From assembly GCF_007753095.1 (NCBI RefSeq), contig NZ_CP036348.1, forward strand, positions 3,720,001 to 3,784,000: 64,000 nt of DNA, written 5' to 3'. Positions 27,829 through 38,737 of the stretch are shown in pieces. The number at the start of each line of letters is the position of its first letter. The stretch's first letter is position 1. This stretch comes from Rosistilla carotiformis (GTDB lineage Bacteria; Planctomycetota; Planctomycetia; Pirellulales; Pirellulaceae). Under the pieces are notes generated by a model. It was not told the origin of the DNA, searched no databases, and saw only the letters and a list, made by a program, of their open reading frames with translations. Position numbers and translations under genes: made by a program.

Positions 27829-28692
27829 ATGGATCCATTGAAGACAACTTCGGCCGTCCCTTCGCGACGTGACTATTGGGCTCAGCAAATGCAGCTGGGC
27901 TACGACCTGATCCAACAGGTCATCCCCTTCGAGGTTCACGAATGTGGCGAGGGCTTCGCGTCGCTGCCCGATGCGGCAGAACGAGCTGGTATCGAGATGC
28001 AGTTCTCTGAATCGAAGATCGCTGGCGAACTCGAGCGAGTCTTTTTCATCCGCGAAGGCTTGGTCAACAAACTGATGGACATCGGTCGTGCGATGAACGA
28101 TCGCGGCTGGATTTTGAAGATCGAAGACGGCTATCGATCCCAGGACATGCAGAGTCAGTTGGTCCGCAAGCCGGAGTTGTTTGATGCGATCCTGAAGAAG
28201 TGCATCTGGGAAAACGGCGGCCAGCTTCCCCCGACGGAACTTGTCTTTCGTCGGGCGACGGTATTGATCGCCAACATTCCGAAAATCGGGACGCACATGT
28301 CGGGATCGGCTGTCGATATCTCAGTCTTCCGCCGCGACGACGGCAGCGAGGTCTGGCGTGGCAATCCTTACCTGGAGATGAGCGAGCGAACGCCGATGCG
28401 GTCGCCGTTTATCGAGGCCGATGATCTGCAGAACCGATTGGAGATCACCGCAATCATGGAAGCTCATGGCTTCATGCACTTCCCGTTCGAGTTCTGGCAT
28501 TACAACCAAGGCGATGCGATGGGAAACATTCTCAGCGGTCACCCCGCTCCCGCCCGCTACGGACCAGTTCACTGGGATCCGCAAACCAATCGAGTCACTC
28601 CGTACGACGAACCACTCCGTCCCCTGAATCCTCTCGACGCGATCGAGCAGGAGATCGCCGCAGCAACGCAACGTGCGACGACATCGATCTAA
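27829..28692 (+). CDS. VanX/DdpX-like D-Ala-D-Ala dipeptidase (peptidase M15)
   Basis: A 287-aa M15-family peptidase. Zinc ligands and catalytic residues are in place: GTHMSGSAVDIS with His156 and Asp163, and EFWHYNQGD with Glu221 and His224. An Arg in EDGYRSQDMQ is the typical substrate-side residue. The enzyme should hydrolyse D-Ala-D-Ala or related D-dipeptides. No signal peptide is seen from ATG 27829; the longer frame from 27724 overlaps the preceding gene out of frame. It follows the LamG/propeller gene by 65 bp. No vancomycin-resistance partners are present, so a peptidoglycan-recycling role is more likely. Confidence 0.88.
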   Translation: MDPLKTTSAVPSRRDYWAQQMQLGYDLIQQVIPFEVHECGEGFASLPDAAERAGIEMQFSESKIAGELERVFFIREGLVNKLMDIGRAMNDRGWILKIEDGYRSQDMQSQLVRKPELFDAILKKCIWENGGQLPPTELVFRRATVLIANIPKIGTHMSGSAVDISVFRRDDGSEVWRGNPYLEMSERTPMRSPFIEADDLQNRLEITAIMEAHGFMHFPFEFWHYNQGDAMGNILSGHPAPARYGPVHWDPQTNRVTPYDEPLRPLNPLDAIEQEIAAATQRATTSI

Positions 28693-29217
28693 GACAGGAT
28701 GAGACTTTGCTTGTCGTTGTTTCGCGTAACTTCGCGTTATCCACGGGCATAACGATGGTGGCTAGCCGACGCATTCGGCGGATGAGCCCCCGCAGGCCGG
28801 CGCTTCGATCGCCGGGCTTGCTACGCTTTGGCCTGGGCGATGCAATGGATTGGAGCTTCCCCCTCGGGACAGGTTGGGACGCGGAAGCGATTTCCGTCTG
28901 CCCTGCGACGGTTATGTGTTCATTCGTCTGCGGAATTCGGGGCGTTATGCCAGCGTATTTCCCTCATCCTCGACACGGGACGGCCGGCATCGATCCGGAT
29001 GCACCAAGTTCCAATACAGGTCATGCGTCTCGATGCGTTTTTTTAACGCGTTGGGAATCAACATGTCGGAACGCCGTATGGGATGCCGCCGCCGGCGTAC
29101 CGACTTGTTGTGCCTTTCCCGATCGCAACCGTTCGCGTGTCGTTCGCTTCCGTGGGGGAGAGTTACGGGAGAACAAGCCAGACGTCTCCCGTTTCCCACC
29201 CATTCCAGGAGGTCGAA
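28693..29217. other. Intergenic region without a recognised gene
   Basis: A 525-bp convergent gap between the dipeptidase gene and the end of the giant gene. Open frames overlap on both strands and are rich in Arg, suggesting chance. No terminator with a T-run could be identified. Confidence 0.5.
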
Positions 29218-32200
29218 CTAGAAAACGTCGGCGAAAATCTTATCGACGCGTTCCTCGTATTCCTCTTTGCTCTCCTGCTGGTCGTCTTGGTCATTGACTT
29301 CGTCGACGTTCGCTCCGTCGTGCGTTTGGGAAAACGCCGTGGTAACCGAAAAACTGTCAAGGGAGCCAATCTTTGGTGCGTTTGCAAACGCGGCATCGTT
29401 CAAGTTCGCCGATTCTGCATGCTCCTCTTCGTCGCCGTGATACTCTCCCGACGGTGCCACCAATACGTTGGAAGCCGCGGCCGACTGATTCAACCAATTG
29501 AGGACACGCAAGGCATCGATAGGAGTCACCTGATGGTCGCCGTTGACGTCGATCTGGAATTCGCCGTCGGCACGCTGCGCCGAAAGCGAGGGATCGTCCA
29601 CGGAGTTCAAGTGATTCAGGACGATCAAGGCATCGACGGGCGTCGTGTTGCCATCGCCATTGACATCGACAGCTTCCGAACGGTTTTGCCAAACGCTCCG
29701 ATCGGCAATGGCACGCAACACAAACGTGGTGCTGGTGAATTGAACCGGGGTGCCGCGATCCGTTGCGGTAACCGTGATCGACCATTGGCCCGATTCCGGG
29801 ATCGCGTGGCTGTGGAACGAGAGGTTCGCCGGATCAAAGTCGAGCCATTCGGGTAGCGGCGCTCCATCGGTTTGACGGGCGTTGTAGAACAACGGCGTTT
29901 CCGAATCGGGATCGACGAAGGGATCGTCGGCGATATCGAATTCGAAGGGCTTCCCGACCGTTGCGGTGAAGTTGGGGAGTTCCGCGATCGGTTCTGGAGC
30001 GGCGTTGTTCGACATCACGGCCACCGGCGAACCGGCGATGTTCAGCGGCAAGACGTTGGTTACCTGCGGATTGGGAGCCATCTCAAAGGCTTGGAACAGG
30101 TAAGCTTGACCTTCGGGGGTAAAGGGAATCGGAATGATTCCCGACGTCGTGCCGTCGGCGCCCCCTTCGGCCAATGAAATAAGTGTCGCATTGGCAATGC
30201 CCAGCGTGACTCCATACTGAGGCAGGTAGGTCTCGCCGGTTTCGGTCCCCCACGCGAAGACGATGATGCCGTCGGGCGAGATGTCATTGACGCCCAACCA
30301 GACACGCTCGTCGAGCACCTGCTTGAAGAACAGTTGAGGCCCCAGGGGCACGTCGTCATTGAGAATCGTTCCGGTCGCGCGACCTTTACCAGGGACGACG
30401 CGAATGTCCAAGCCGGAAGAATTGTCTAGCGGCGACAATTCCACGTCAAACGTTTCGTCCGGTTCGATCTCCGTATCGCCGTTGATCTTGATTGTGATCG
30501 TCTTGGTTTGTGTCGTGGCGGTCGAAGGACTGAAGCTAAGATGGCTGTTGGCATCTTGATAATCGACGCTTGGTACATGACCACCACTTGCCGATCCATC
30601 GATCGTTTCGAATCCGGGACTGATCGTTGTCGACAATTGACCGTTGAGCGTGACGGTGAATTGCATCAACGTTTCCCCGCTGTTGCCTTCAAGAATCTCC
30701 GCGTCATCGATCGACAGCGTGGCATAATCGTTGTCGGCGATAACAATGTCGGTTGACGTCGTGGCACCCAATTGAATCCCGGTCGATGGTCCCGAGATCG
30801 TCAACGTGGCGGTTTCCGCCGCTTCAACAAGATCGTCGTTTAGAACGGTGAACGTGACACTGCCCTCGGTCTCGCCATCGGCGATCTGGATCTGAGTTCC
30901 TGATAGTGTGTAATCGCTTAGCTCGATATCGGTGCCTGTAACGGCTATGTCAACCGTTTGATTGCCGATGACGGGACCATCGGCTTTCGCCGTAACCGTG
31001 ATCTGGGTCTGGCCCGCTTCGCTGCCCGCAGTGGTGCTGACCTGCAAATCAACCGTGCGTATCTGAATCTCGACGGCATAGTCTTCGACTTCACCGTCCG
31101 CTGCCTGCCCGTCATAAGACAATCCGCCCCCGGTGTCGATTCGGAATCGAGCAAAGGTCCCGGTTGGCATCGCATCGGCGGGCACGGTAAAGGAGAGCGA
31201 GTTTGCGCCGGCGGCCAAGGGCTGGTCAGTAAAGATTTGTTCGCCCGCATCGGCCCAATCGCCATCGGCATTGAAGTCGACAAACGCATTGAGCAATCCG
31301 CCAGCGGCACTGGCCGTGACGGTGATATCGGCAAGGGCTCCGGCGATCAGATCGGAATCAAACGCGACGCCATCTTCGTCGTCACCCTCGGCATCCGCGT
31401 CGTCTCCGGTGGCGGTTGCATTGGGCTGGGCGTCGGCTTCTTTGTCGATGCCGGCACCAAGGACGGGGGCTCCTGGAACGATTACGTGGCGAGCTCCATT
31501 TTGAGCGATCAAGGTTGGATAGCTGTCGGGTGGTGACCCAATGACGCCACCTGTCGGTGCGTCACCATAGTCCAACCCGCCAACCTGAGTGATCCCTAAG
31601 TCGGAGTTGTTGCTCGTATCCGGGTCGGGCGTCGATGACGAGACAGTGACGCCACTGGTTAGCGTCCCGGTCGCAGCCACAGCGACTGTAGAAGTGAAGA
31701 CGAGAAACGCGCCTTGACCGGGCGCAATCGGCTCCCCAACCGACCAAGGGGAGCGCGAAGGTGTCAAAGCCGGATCCAGTGAGAACGAAAGTGTTGCACC
31801 CTGTGCCGCGCTAGGTCCATTATTCACGACGTTGTACGAATAGGTCAGCGTTCCGCCAGGGGCCACAGGATCCGGGCTGTCCGACATCACGATCGACAGG
31901 TCGGCCATTGGTGTCAACAACGTGTCATTATCGGTCGCCGAGTTATTCGTGACGTCGGAGTCAGTGACAGACGCGGTCGCGATGGCGGTATTGGAGAGCG
32001 TTCCGGTCGCTCTCGGATTGATGCTCGCGGACACGGTATAAGTCACTGAGCTGCCGGCAGGCATGCTGAGCGTTTCGGATAGGTCTCCTGTACCTGCAGC
32101 GGTGTTGCCCGACGCGCCGCCTGAGGCGATGCTGGTATATGTGGCCGTTAGCGCCGCAGGAAAGACGTCGGTGACCAAAACCGCAGGATCATCGCTCGGT

Positions 32201-35200
32201 CCGGCGTTGCTGACGACGATGGTGTAGGTAAGCGCGTCCTGGCCAGGGACGGCGGAAGTGACCCCGTCGTCTTTGGTGATCGAGATGTCCGCCTGCGGCG
32301 TGAGCGTATCGGTATCCGTCGCGCTGTTGTTCGCGGAATTCGTATCGATGGCGCTAGATACCGTCGCCGTATTGGCCAACGATCCGGTCGCTCCGGAATC
32401 GATCGTTCCAGTCACGGTGTAAGTGATCGTGGCACCAACGCTCATGTCCACGGTATCGCTGATGTCGTCTGAACCGGAGGCCGTGTTACCATTGACGGTT
32501 CCTGTGGTCACGCTGGTGTAGGTAACTCCCGATAAGATGGCTGGGAAGGTATCGGACACCGTTGCCCCCGTCACGTCGCTGGGGCCGTTGTTCGTGACCA
32601 CGATCGTATAAGTTACCGAATCGCCTGGAATCGCAGTGCCCTGGCCGTCGGTCTTGGTGATCGACAAATCCGCCGCAGGCATCAGCACCGTGTCGTCGTC
32701 CGTCGCGGTATTATTCGTGCCGTCGGGGTCAACGACAGAAGCGGTCGCGGTGGCAGTATTGGCCAGCGTTCCGGTCGCGCTCGGATCGATACTCGCGGTC
32801 ACGGTATAAGTCACTGAGCTGCCAGCAGGCAGGCTGAGCAATTCGGATAGGTCTCCTGAACCTGCAGCGGTGTTGCCCGACGCGCCGCCTGAGGCGCTGG
32901 CGGTATATGTGGCCGTTAGCGCCGCAGGAATGACGTCGGTGACCGAAACGGCAGGGTCATCGTTCGGTCCGGCGTTGCTGACGACGATGGTGTACGTAAG
33001 CACGTCCCGGCCAGGGACTGCGGAAGTGACCCCGTCGTCTTTGGTGATCGAGATGTCCGCCTGCGGCGGTTCCACTTGGATCACCACATCGTCGCCGTCG
33101 CCACCCAGGTAGGTAATGGTGGCCGAGAGGCCGGAGCCGAAGAAGTTTGTACTCACGGTGTCGCCTTCGTCCAGCCCGTCAAACATCCCCGTTCCGCCCG
33201 TGCGGTTGATGATCTCGAATGATTCGCCACCGACGCGTTGGATCGCGAAAGATCCGACGGCGACCAGATCCAGGACAACGCCCGATCCAATGCTGACGGA
33301 ACCCGAGGCGTCGATCTGATCGTGATTGTTGTTGGTAGTCCCCGGCGAAGTCCCACCAATTTCGACTTCGAAGGTGCTGTCGTCTGCAAAAGCAAAGTCG
33401 CCAGTGACCTCTAGAACACCGGGCGATTGACCGGGAGTAACTGTGCCATCAACGGTTACTGTGTCGCCACCGGACATGTTGAGATCTGCGCCAGTAAGAT
33501 CATGGACCTCACCGCCGGTGATCAGGTTCAACGCGTCATGGAATGTCGCGGTGTTGATGTCGATGTCACCGCTGCTGGCATCGCCGATCGTGATGCTGCT
33601 GAAACCGTCGCTGAGCATTCCCAGTTCCGTGTCGTCGAGGTTTAGATCGCCCGTGCCGCCGCCGATGCCGATGGTCGTACCCGCCGTGCGAGGCTGGATG
33701 GTCAACGCAGCGGTCGACTGAACATTGGTGGTGCCCTGCAACGCGATCGAATTGGCGTTGATCGTGATCGCGCCCGTGGCGGTCCCGCCGCCGATAATGC
33801 TGGCGCCACTGGCCCGGAAATCAGGTGCTTCTCCGTTGCCAGTGCCAGTGATCGTGATCTCGCCAGCTACGCTGCTTACCTGAAAACCATCGATTCGTAC
33901 ACCGTCATCTCCAGTCGGGCCGCGGCCGCCGATTCCGGTGATGACGATCGAGGCTGCGTTCTCCCCCGCACCTGTCGATTCGATTCTTCCGCCACTCGCT
34001 AAAATACCATGATTGTTCAAGCTCGATCCGTTGCCGCCCGTCCCGTTGATCAGGATGTCGCCATCGACACTGCTGACCTCCGTGGTGCTGCCCAGAATTC
34101 GCACGCCGAAATTATTGGCCGCCGCATTTCCGCCGACCCCGGTGATCGCGATCATTCCCGCACTGGAACCGGTCGCTGTCGAACGGACACGAGTCCCGCC
34201 TCGCAGGTCGACGCCGTAAAGGTCCGAGGTGCCACTGTCAGTGGCCGCGCCGTGGCCCAGTAGCTGGATATTGCCAGTTCCCGTCGTTTGAATCAGGGTG
34301 TTGTTTGCGTCCAACCCGATGAAGCGCGCCATTTGAGCACCCGCCGAATTCGCATCGAGCGTAATGCCGCCGTTGACTGTCGTAACGCTGGAACCACTGT
34401 TCAGGACAATTGGTCCCGAAGTCGTGATGTTCACCGCTCCGATCCCGGTGGTGGCGATCGTGCCGTCCACAACCGCCCGGTCGAAACCTGCTCCCCCCGT
34501 AATGGTGAACCCACCAGATAACGCCGCCTGAACACTAGTAACGGTGACCAGGTCATCGCCACCCAGCAGATCAAACCGAATCCCGGTCACACCTGATCCT
34601 GGAATCGTGACGGTATCCGTGCCATCACCTGTTGCCCCGGCAATCCCGGTCGTGATGGCCAATCCACCGTTGTCGGTAATCGTGTAAGTTCCTCCGGCGT
34701 AGCTGATGCTCAGGTCGTCGCTGGACGTGCCGCCGTTGATATCCTGAATCGTCAACACACCTGAAACAAGCGTGACTTCCGTGTCGTACGTATCGTTGTC
34801 GGTGATCGCAACGGTGCCCGACGTGGTCGCGCCCAGCGTCAGGCCGGCGGAGGGATTCGAGAGGATAAAGATCGCCGTTTCGGTCGGTTCGACCAGCGTA
34901 TCGTTCTGAATGGTGAAGTCCGCCGTGCCGGTGTTCGATCCGGCCGAGATGGTGATCGTGGCCGTCAGTTGATCGAAGTCGCTCGACGTAATGCCGGTGC
35001 CGGTGACATTGACCACCACCGTTTGATCACTACTGACTGGCGAATCCGCCGTGGCGGTCACCGTGATGATTGTTTCAGCGGCTTCGGTACCCGTATTGCT
35101 GCTGAGTGACAGGTTCACGTTCTTCGGCGCGGGGGGCGTCAATTCAAACGCGCCGATATCGACCGTGCCGCCGAGGATGCGATTCTCACCACGCTGGTCG

Positions 35201-37569
35201 GTCGCCAGGGCCATCCCGCCGGACGTGCCATTGTCGGTGGCCAGATCGTTGTCCCCCGCATCGATGGCAGGGGAGTTGGCGACGAGGGCGTGGGTTCGCG
35301 TGGGGCCGCCGTTGTCGGCGAGGTTCGTTGCGAGGACGGTGCCCGCGTCGACGCCGACCTGGTTGTTGTTGGTGCCGTCCGTCAGTCCGCCGGCGGAACC
35401 AGAGTCGCCGACGATGTTGGATGCGGAGTTCGTGGTGTCGATCGTTCCGCTAATGTCGTCGGGTGTTGCTCCGCCAGTCGTGTTGCCGGCCACGATGCTG
35501 TTGACGATCGTGACCGTGCTAGTGGAACTCTGACGGATGCCGCCACCGCTGGAAGCGCTGCCAGCGGTATTGCCGGTTACGGTCGAGTTGACCACGGTCA
35601 ACGAACGCGATCCGCCGCTGAAGATTCCGCCACCAAGTGAATTCGCCGTGTTGCCGGAGACGGTGCTGTTGATAATGGCGACGGTGCCGGACGAGTTGAT
35701 CCCCCCGCCATAACCGGTCGTTGCCATGTTTCCGGAAATCGTGCTGCCGATCACCGTGAGCGTGCCGCCGTTGAGGCGGATTCCGCCGCCAGATAAACCG
35801 GCAGCCGTGTTATCCGCCACCCAACTGTCGACCAGCGACACAGTACCACCATCGATGTAGATCCCGCCACCGTCGTGAGTGCCCGTGTTGTTGCGCAACG
35901 TGGTGCGTTCCACGTGGAGTGTGCCGTCCGCCTGGTAGATGCCTCCACCGGAGCCACCGCTGCTGTCGGACACAACCGCGTCGGTGATCGTCAGCGTGCC
36001 GGTCGAATGATTGCGAATTCCGCCGCCGAAACTACCCCCAACGCTTCCGTCGGCAATCGAGAACGAATCGAGCGTCACGTCGTGATCGCCGTTCGCGATA
36101 TCAAACACGCGGCTGGCATCGTTGCCACTGACTGTCAGCAGGTCGGCTCCGGGGCCGGTGATGGTGATGTCGGAAGAGATCGTCAGTTCTGTGCCTCCGA
36201 GCGTGATGGTGTCCGCATTGAGATTTGTAAAGTCGGTTCCACCGGTCAGGCTGCTGCCGTCGCCGAAAGTGATTTCGTCCAGCGTATTGGGTGTCTGATT
36301 CGCAAACGCAATCGCTTCCCGCAGGCTGGTCAGGTTGTCGGTGTTGTCGACGACATCGCTTTTGGTGGTCACGACCAGACTGGGCGTTTCGACAAAGAAT
36401 TCAAACGCGCCGATGTCGACCGTGCCGCCAACGATTCGGGCGAATCCCGTACCTCGCTGGTCCATGACCAGCGGCGTGTCGTCGCCACCGCCGATGGTGG
36501 CGTCGGGGCCGGGATTGATGGCGAAGGCGTTGTCGCCGGCGTCGATGGCGTTGCTGTCGGGCAGCAGGGCGTGAGTCTGCGTGGGACCGCCGTTGTCGGC
36601 CAGGCTGGCATCGAAGTTCGTGACGGCGGCAATGCGGCCGGGGAAGTTCGCCTGATCCGCCAGGTTGTTGCTGCCGGTCTTGGTCGATGGTCCTCCGCCC
36701 GACCCTGTTGCGGAGAAGTCGCCGCCCGTGTTGCCCGACAGAATGCTATTGTGGATGGACAAAGTTGCGTTGCCAAACAAAATTGTGGAATTCGTGATCC
36801 CCCACCCAGAGTTGTTCGCGATGGTGCTGTTCAGTACCGCCAAATCGGCGTTTTTTCCCAATAATCCGTAGTTAAGCAATCCGTTGCTCGATTCGCCCAA
36901 GGTGCCGGAAATTGTTGTGTTTGCAACCGACATCGACCCTTTGTTTACGATTCCGGCGCCAGTATTTGCCGCAATGGTGCTATTGATGATCGTCGCTGTC
37001 CCGCTGCTCTCCAGGCCGCTGGGAGTATTGGACGTGAGCGAACTTCCGATGACGGTCAGCGTGCCGGTCGAGCGAATTCCTCCGCCGAGGTCCGTGTTGG
37101 TGGATGACGACAGATCGCCGCCCTGAATGACGGTGTCCTGAATCGTGAGATCCGCCCCGCCGCCGACGCTGAGAATCCGAAATTCCGGCGTGCCGCCCGT
37201 CTGATCCCGTTCGATGGTGCCGTTCATAATCGTCAGCGAATTACCACCATCCGCCCTAACCACCGGCAACCCGTTCGCCGCATCGCCAGCATTCGGCCCA
37301 CTCGGATCGTTGTCAATCGCTGTGAGCGTAAATGTTCCGCCCCCCAGATCGATCACATCGTCTTCCGCGTTGGCATTGGCGGTATTGATACTGGAAATCA
37401 GTCCACTAACATCGACCGGCGGGAAGGTCGCCAGCACACGCCGATCTTCCAATTGCTCCAGCAATCCCAATCGGCGACGTGTCCGCGACGCGGTGCGAGC
37501 CCCTCGCGTCTTGCGCTTTTCCGAAATTCGTGAAGTGAAGCCGTCGATATATTTTTTCGCAGAGAGCAT
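29218..37569 (-). CDS. Giant secreted adhesin-like protein (2,783 aa)
   Basis: Domain order, by eye: planctomycete N-terminal export-type motif LEQLEDRRVLA (37-47); first right-handed beta-helix (50-395); CSLREA-type start LTSLREAIAFANQ (413-425) and second beta-helix (to about 812), both ending in DNGGPT-THAL and AIDAGD; Calx-beta-like (815-926); beta-solenoid/autotransporter-type repeats (930-1500); four DUF11 repeats (1503-1628, 1632-1757, 1759-1885, 1889-1990); GEVED domain (2000-2168); two Calx-beta (2172-2406); cadherin/Ig-like (2530-2620); two dockerin-like EF-hand repeats, DVNGDGNTTPVDALIVLNHL (2635-2654) and DVNGDHQVTPIDALRVLNWL (2674-2693); acidic tail. Cell-surface adhesion or polysaccharide binding is inferred. 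DUF11 copies 1 and 3 are nearly identical. Confidence 0.93.
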   Translation of the reverse strand: MLSAKKYIDGFTSRISEKRKTRGARTASRTRRRLGLLEQLEDRRVLATFPPVDVSGLISSINTANANAEDDVIDLGGGTFTLTAIDNDPSGPNAGDAANGLPVVRADGGNSLTIMNGTIERDQTGGTPEFRILSVGGGADLTIQDTVIQGGDLSSSTNTDLGGGIRSTGTLTVIGSSLTSNTPSGLESSGTATIINSTIAANTGAGIVNKGSMSVANTTISGTLGESSNGLLNYGLLGKNADLAVLNSTIANNSGWGITNSTILFGNATLSIHNSILSGNTGGDFSATGSGGGPSTKTGSNNLADQANFPGRIAAVTNFDASLADNGGPTQTHALLPDSNAIDAGDNAFAINPGPDATIGGGDDTPLVMDQRGTGFARIVGGTVDIGAFEFFVETPSLVVTTKSDVVDNTDNLTSLREAIAFANQTPNTLDEITFGDGSSLTGGTDFTNLNADTITLGGTELTISSDITITGPGADLLTVSGNDASRVFDIANGDHDVTLDSFSIADGSVGGSFGGGIRNHSTGTLTITDAVVSDSSGGSGGGIYQADGTLHVERTTLRNNTGTHDGGGIYIDGGTVSLVDSWVADNTAAGLSGGGIRLNGGTLTVIGSTISGNMATTGYGGGINSSGTVAIINSTVSGNTANSLGGGIFSGGSRSLTVVNSTVTGNTAGSASSGGGIRQSSTSTVTIVNSIVAGNTTGGATPDDISGTIDTTNSASNIVGDSGSAGGLTDGTNNNQVGVDAGTVLATNLADNGGPTRTHALVANSPAIDAGDNDLATDNGTSGGMALATDQRGENRILGGTVDIGAFELTPPAPKNVNLSLSSNTGTEAAETIITVTATADSPVSSDQTVVVNVTGTGITSSDFDQLTATITISAGSNTGTADFTIQNDTLVEPTETAIFILSNPSAGLTLGATTSGTVAITDNDTYDTEVTLVSGVLTIQDINGGTSSDDLSISYAGGTYTITDNGGLAITTGIAGATGDGTDTVTIPGSGVTGIRFDLLGGDDLVTVTSVQAALSGGFTITGGAGFDRAVVDGTIATTGIGAVNITTSGPIVLNSGSSVTTVNGGITLDANSAGAQMARFIGLDANNTLIQTTGTGNIQLLGHGAATDSGTSDLYGVDLRGGTRVRSTATGSSAGMIAITGVGGNAAANNFGVRILGSTTEVSSVDGDILINGTGGNGSSLNNHGILASGGRIESTGAGENAASIVITGIGGRGPTGDDGVRIDGFQVSSVAGEITITGTGNGEAPDFRASGASIIGGGTATGAITINANSIALQGTTNVQSTAALTIQPRTAGTTIGIGGGTGDLNLDDTELGMLSDGFSSITIGDASSGDIDINTATFHDALNLITGGEVHDLTGADLNMSGGDTVTVDGTVTPGQSPGVLEVTGDFAFADDSTFEVEIGGTSPGTTNNNHDQIDASGSVSIGSGVVLDLVAVGSFAIQRVGGESFEIINRTGGTGMFDGLDEGDTVSTNFFGSGLSATITYLGGDGDDVVIQVEPPQADISITKDDGVTSAVPGRDVLTYTIVVSNAGPNDDPAVSVTDVIPAALTATYTASASGGASGNTAAGSGDLSELLSLPAGSSVTYTVTASIDPSATGTLANTATATASVVDPDGTNNTATDDDTVLMPAADLSITKTDGQGTAIPGDSVTYTIVVTNNGPSDVTGATVSDTFPAILSGVTYTSVTTGTVNGNTASGSDDISDTVDMSVGATITYTVTGTIDSGATGSLANTATVSSAIDTNSANNSATDTDTLTPQADISITKDDGVTSAVPGQDALTYTIVVSNAGPSDDPAVLVTDVFPAALTATYTSIASGGASGNTAAGTGDLSETLSMPAGSSVTYTVSASINPRATGTLSNTAIATASVTDSDVTNNSATDNDTLLTPMADLSIVMSDSPDPVAPGGTLTYSYNVVNNGPSAAQGATLSFSLDPALTPSRSPWSVGEPIAPGQGAFLVFTSTVAVAATGTLTSGVTVSSSTPDPDTSNNSDLGITQVGGLDYGDAPTGGVIGSPPDSYPTLIAQNGARHVIVPGAPVLGAGIDKEADAQPNATATGDDADAEGDDEDGVAFDSDLIAGALADITVTASAAGGLLNAFVDFNADGDWADAGEQIFTDQPLAAGANSLSFTVPADAMPTGTFARFRIDTGGGLSYDGQAADGEVEDYAVEIQIRTVDLQVSTTAGSEAGQTQITVTAKADGPVIGNQTVDIAVTGTDIELSDYTLSGTQIQIADGETEGSVTFTVLNDDLVEAAETATLTISGPSTGIQLGATTSTDIVIADNDYATLSIDDAEILEGNSGETLMQFTVTLNGQLSTTISPGFETIDGSASGGHVPSVDYQDANSHLSFSPSTATTQTKTITIKINGDTEIEPDETFDVELSPLDNSSGLDIRVVPGKGRATGTILNDDVPLGPQLFFKQVLDERVWLGVNDISPDGIIVFAWGTETGETYLPQYGVTLGIANATLISLAEGGADGTTSGIIPIPFTPEGQAYLFQAFEMAPNPQVTNVLPLNIAGSPVAVMSNNAAPEPIAELPNFTATVGKPFEFDIADDPFVDPDSETPLFYNARQTDGAPLPEWLDFDPANLSFHSHAIPESGQWSITVTATDRGTPVQFTSTTFVLRAIADRSVWQNRSEAVDVNGDGNTTPVDALIVLNHLNSVDDPSLSAQRADGEFQIDVNGDHQVTPIDALRVLNWLNQSAAASNVLVAPSGEYHGDEEEHAESANLNDAAFANAPKIGSLDSFSVTTAFSQTHDGANVDEVNDQDDQQESKEEYEERVDKIFADVF

Positions 37570-38737
37570 CTTGCGCCTTGGGGGTCTTAGCCAGCACGGT
37601 CGTCATCGGCGCCACATCGTCAACTAGTTCCAATGGGAGCGAGTAGACGAGTTTAATGATTGGAGAAGGGATCCCTATGCAATAAATATGATTTTTTCTA
37701 ATCCAGCGGCGAATATTCCAACTGGGGACGCTCACAGGCACAAAGACGCGCATCAAGGCATGTCGATTGCCGATGCATGCCAGGACTATGGGGGAAGTTT
37801 TGGTGAACCGACGCGTGCGGTGGGGAAAGGCAAGTGGAATCGTCGGACTGCCAGTACTGTGGGCTAGATGGAAGTCCAGCGCAGGATTGGATAGGGAAAG
37901 ATGTGAACCAATGCAAGAAGCGGACCGGTCGCGAGTTTCTTGACTGTGGCAAAGGGGCGTTGGAGTGGGGCCGACGCAATCGAAGCCGCGCACGAGTTTT
38001 CGAGCCCGGGAGGCGCGCCGATCGGGGATGCACGAAGTTGCTTGGCCTCACCACTTCCGCAGGCATCCCATCGACTGTGCCGCAAGCGGTATGACGGGTT
38101 GCCGTGTTAACAATGAACGCGTGAACGTCAGCAACCTCGTTGACTGTCGCTGCGATCGCACGACAATCCAAAGCGCCCGTTGCACCGAAGCTCCCCCCAT
38201 CGCGAAACATGCAATCAGCAGCGCGGATTGTCGATGCTCCCAACCCCATCGTTCGCTTGCGGAAACGAAGACTGCCCCCTCACCGCAGCAAGCGTTTCAA
38301 CATCCGTAGCGTTTGCGGGTCGAAGCGTTTTACTCACCAAGAGATCACGGGGCTTCATCTGCAAAGACCATCCGATGCGCTGCCGTAAACCCTTGGTGTG
38401 TCGGGGCCCGTTTCGTGTCCTCTGTTTGCACAATCGCCCGGGGAACTCGCCGCACGCGGGGACTCCACTTCGTCGCTGCCCTACTCATCATGCATGCGGA
38501 GCAATGGAGCCGAGGTTTCGACGACCTTTACGATTTCGTTCGCCGTTTGCAAGCGATGCTCCGGTCTGCATCTCTGCCTGCGATGCCAACCGACGAGAGG
38601 CGGGCGATCCAATGAGAATACCGAAGACAACTCCACGCGCTGGGGAACTCATTGGCAGCGCAGGCCAGCGTTGATCGATGCGTTGTTCCGATGAGCGTGG
38701 GCGATTCGTTCGCGGAGTTCGTGCCGCGGCGTCGACG
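37570..38737. other. Long intergenic region without a recognised gene
   Basis: About 1.17 kb upstream of the giant gene and downstream of the sulfatase gene. The stretch 37670-37700 is AT-rich (ATAAATATGATTTTTTCTAA) and may be part of the giant gene's promoter region. Frames of up to about 190 aa overlap on both strands with Arg/Ser/Pro-rich composition and no domains; I do not consider them genes. Confidence 0.5.

Noticed and set aside
27829-28692. Vancomycin-resistance operon from the VanX-like gene
   Set aside because: No VanH, VanA or two-component genes nearby; a peptidoglycan-recycling role is simpler.
35875-36864. Long plus-strand frame (329 aa) and others opposite the giant gene
   Set aside because: They lie antisense to a gene of biased composition and repeated domains; the translations have no domains and merely mirror the codon usage of the minus strand.
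37406-38674. Frames of 100-195 aa upstream of the giant gene
   Set aside because: Overlapping on both strands, irregular composition, no domain or signal peptide.
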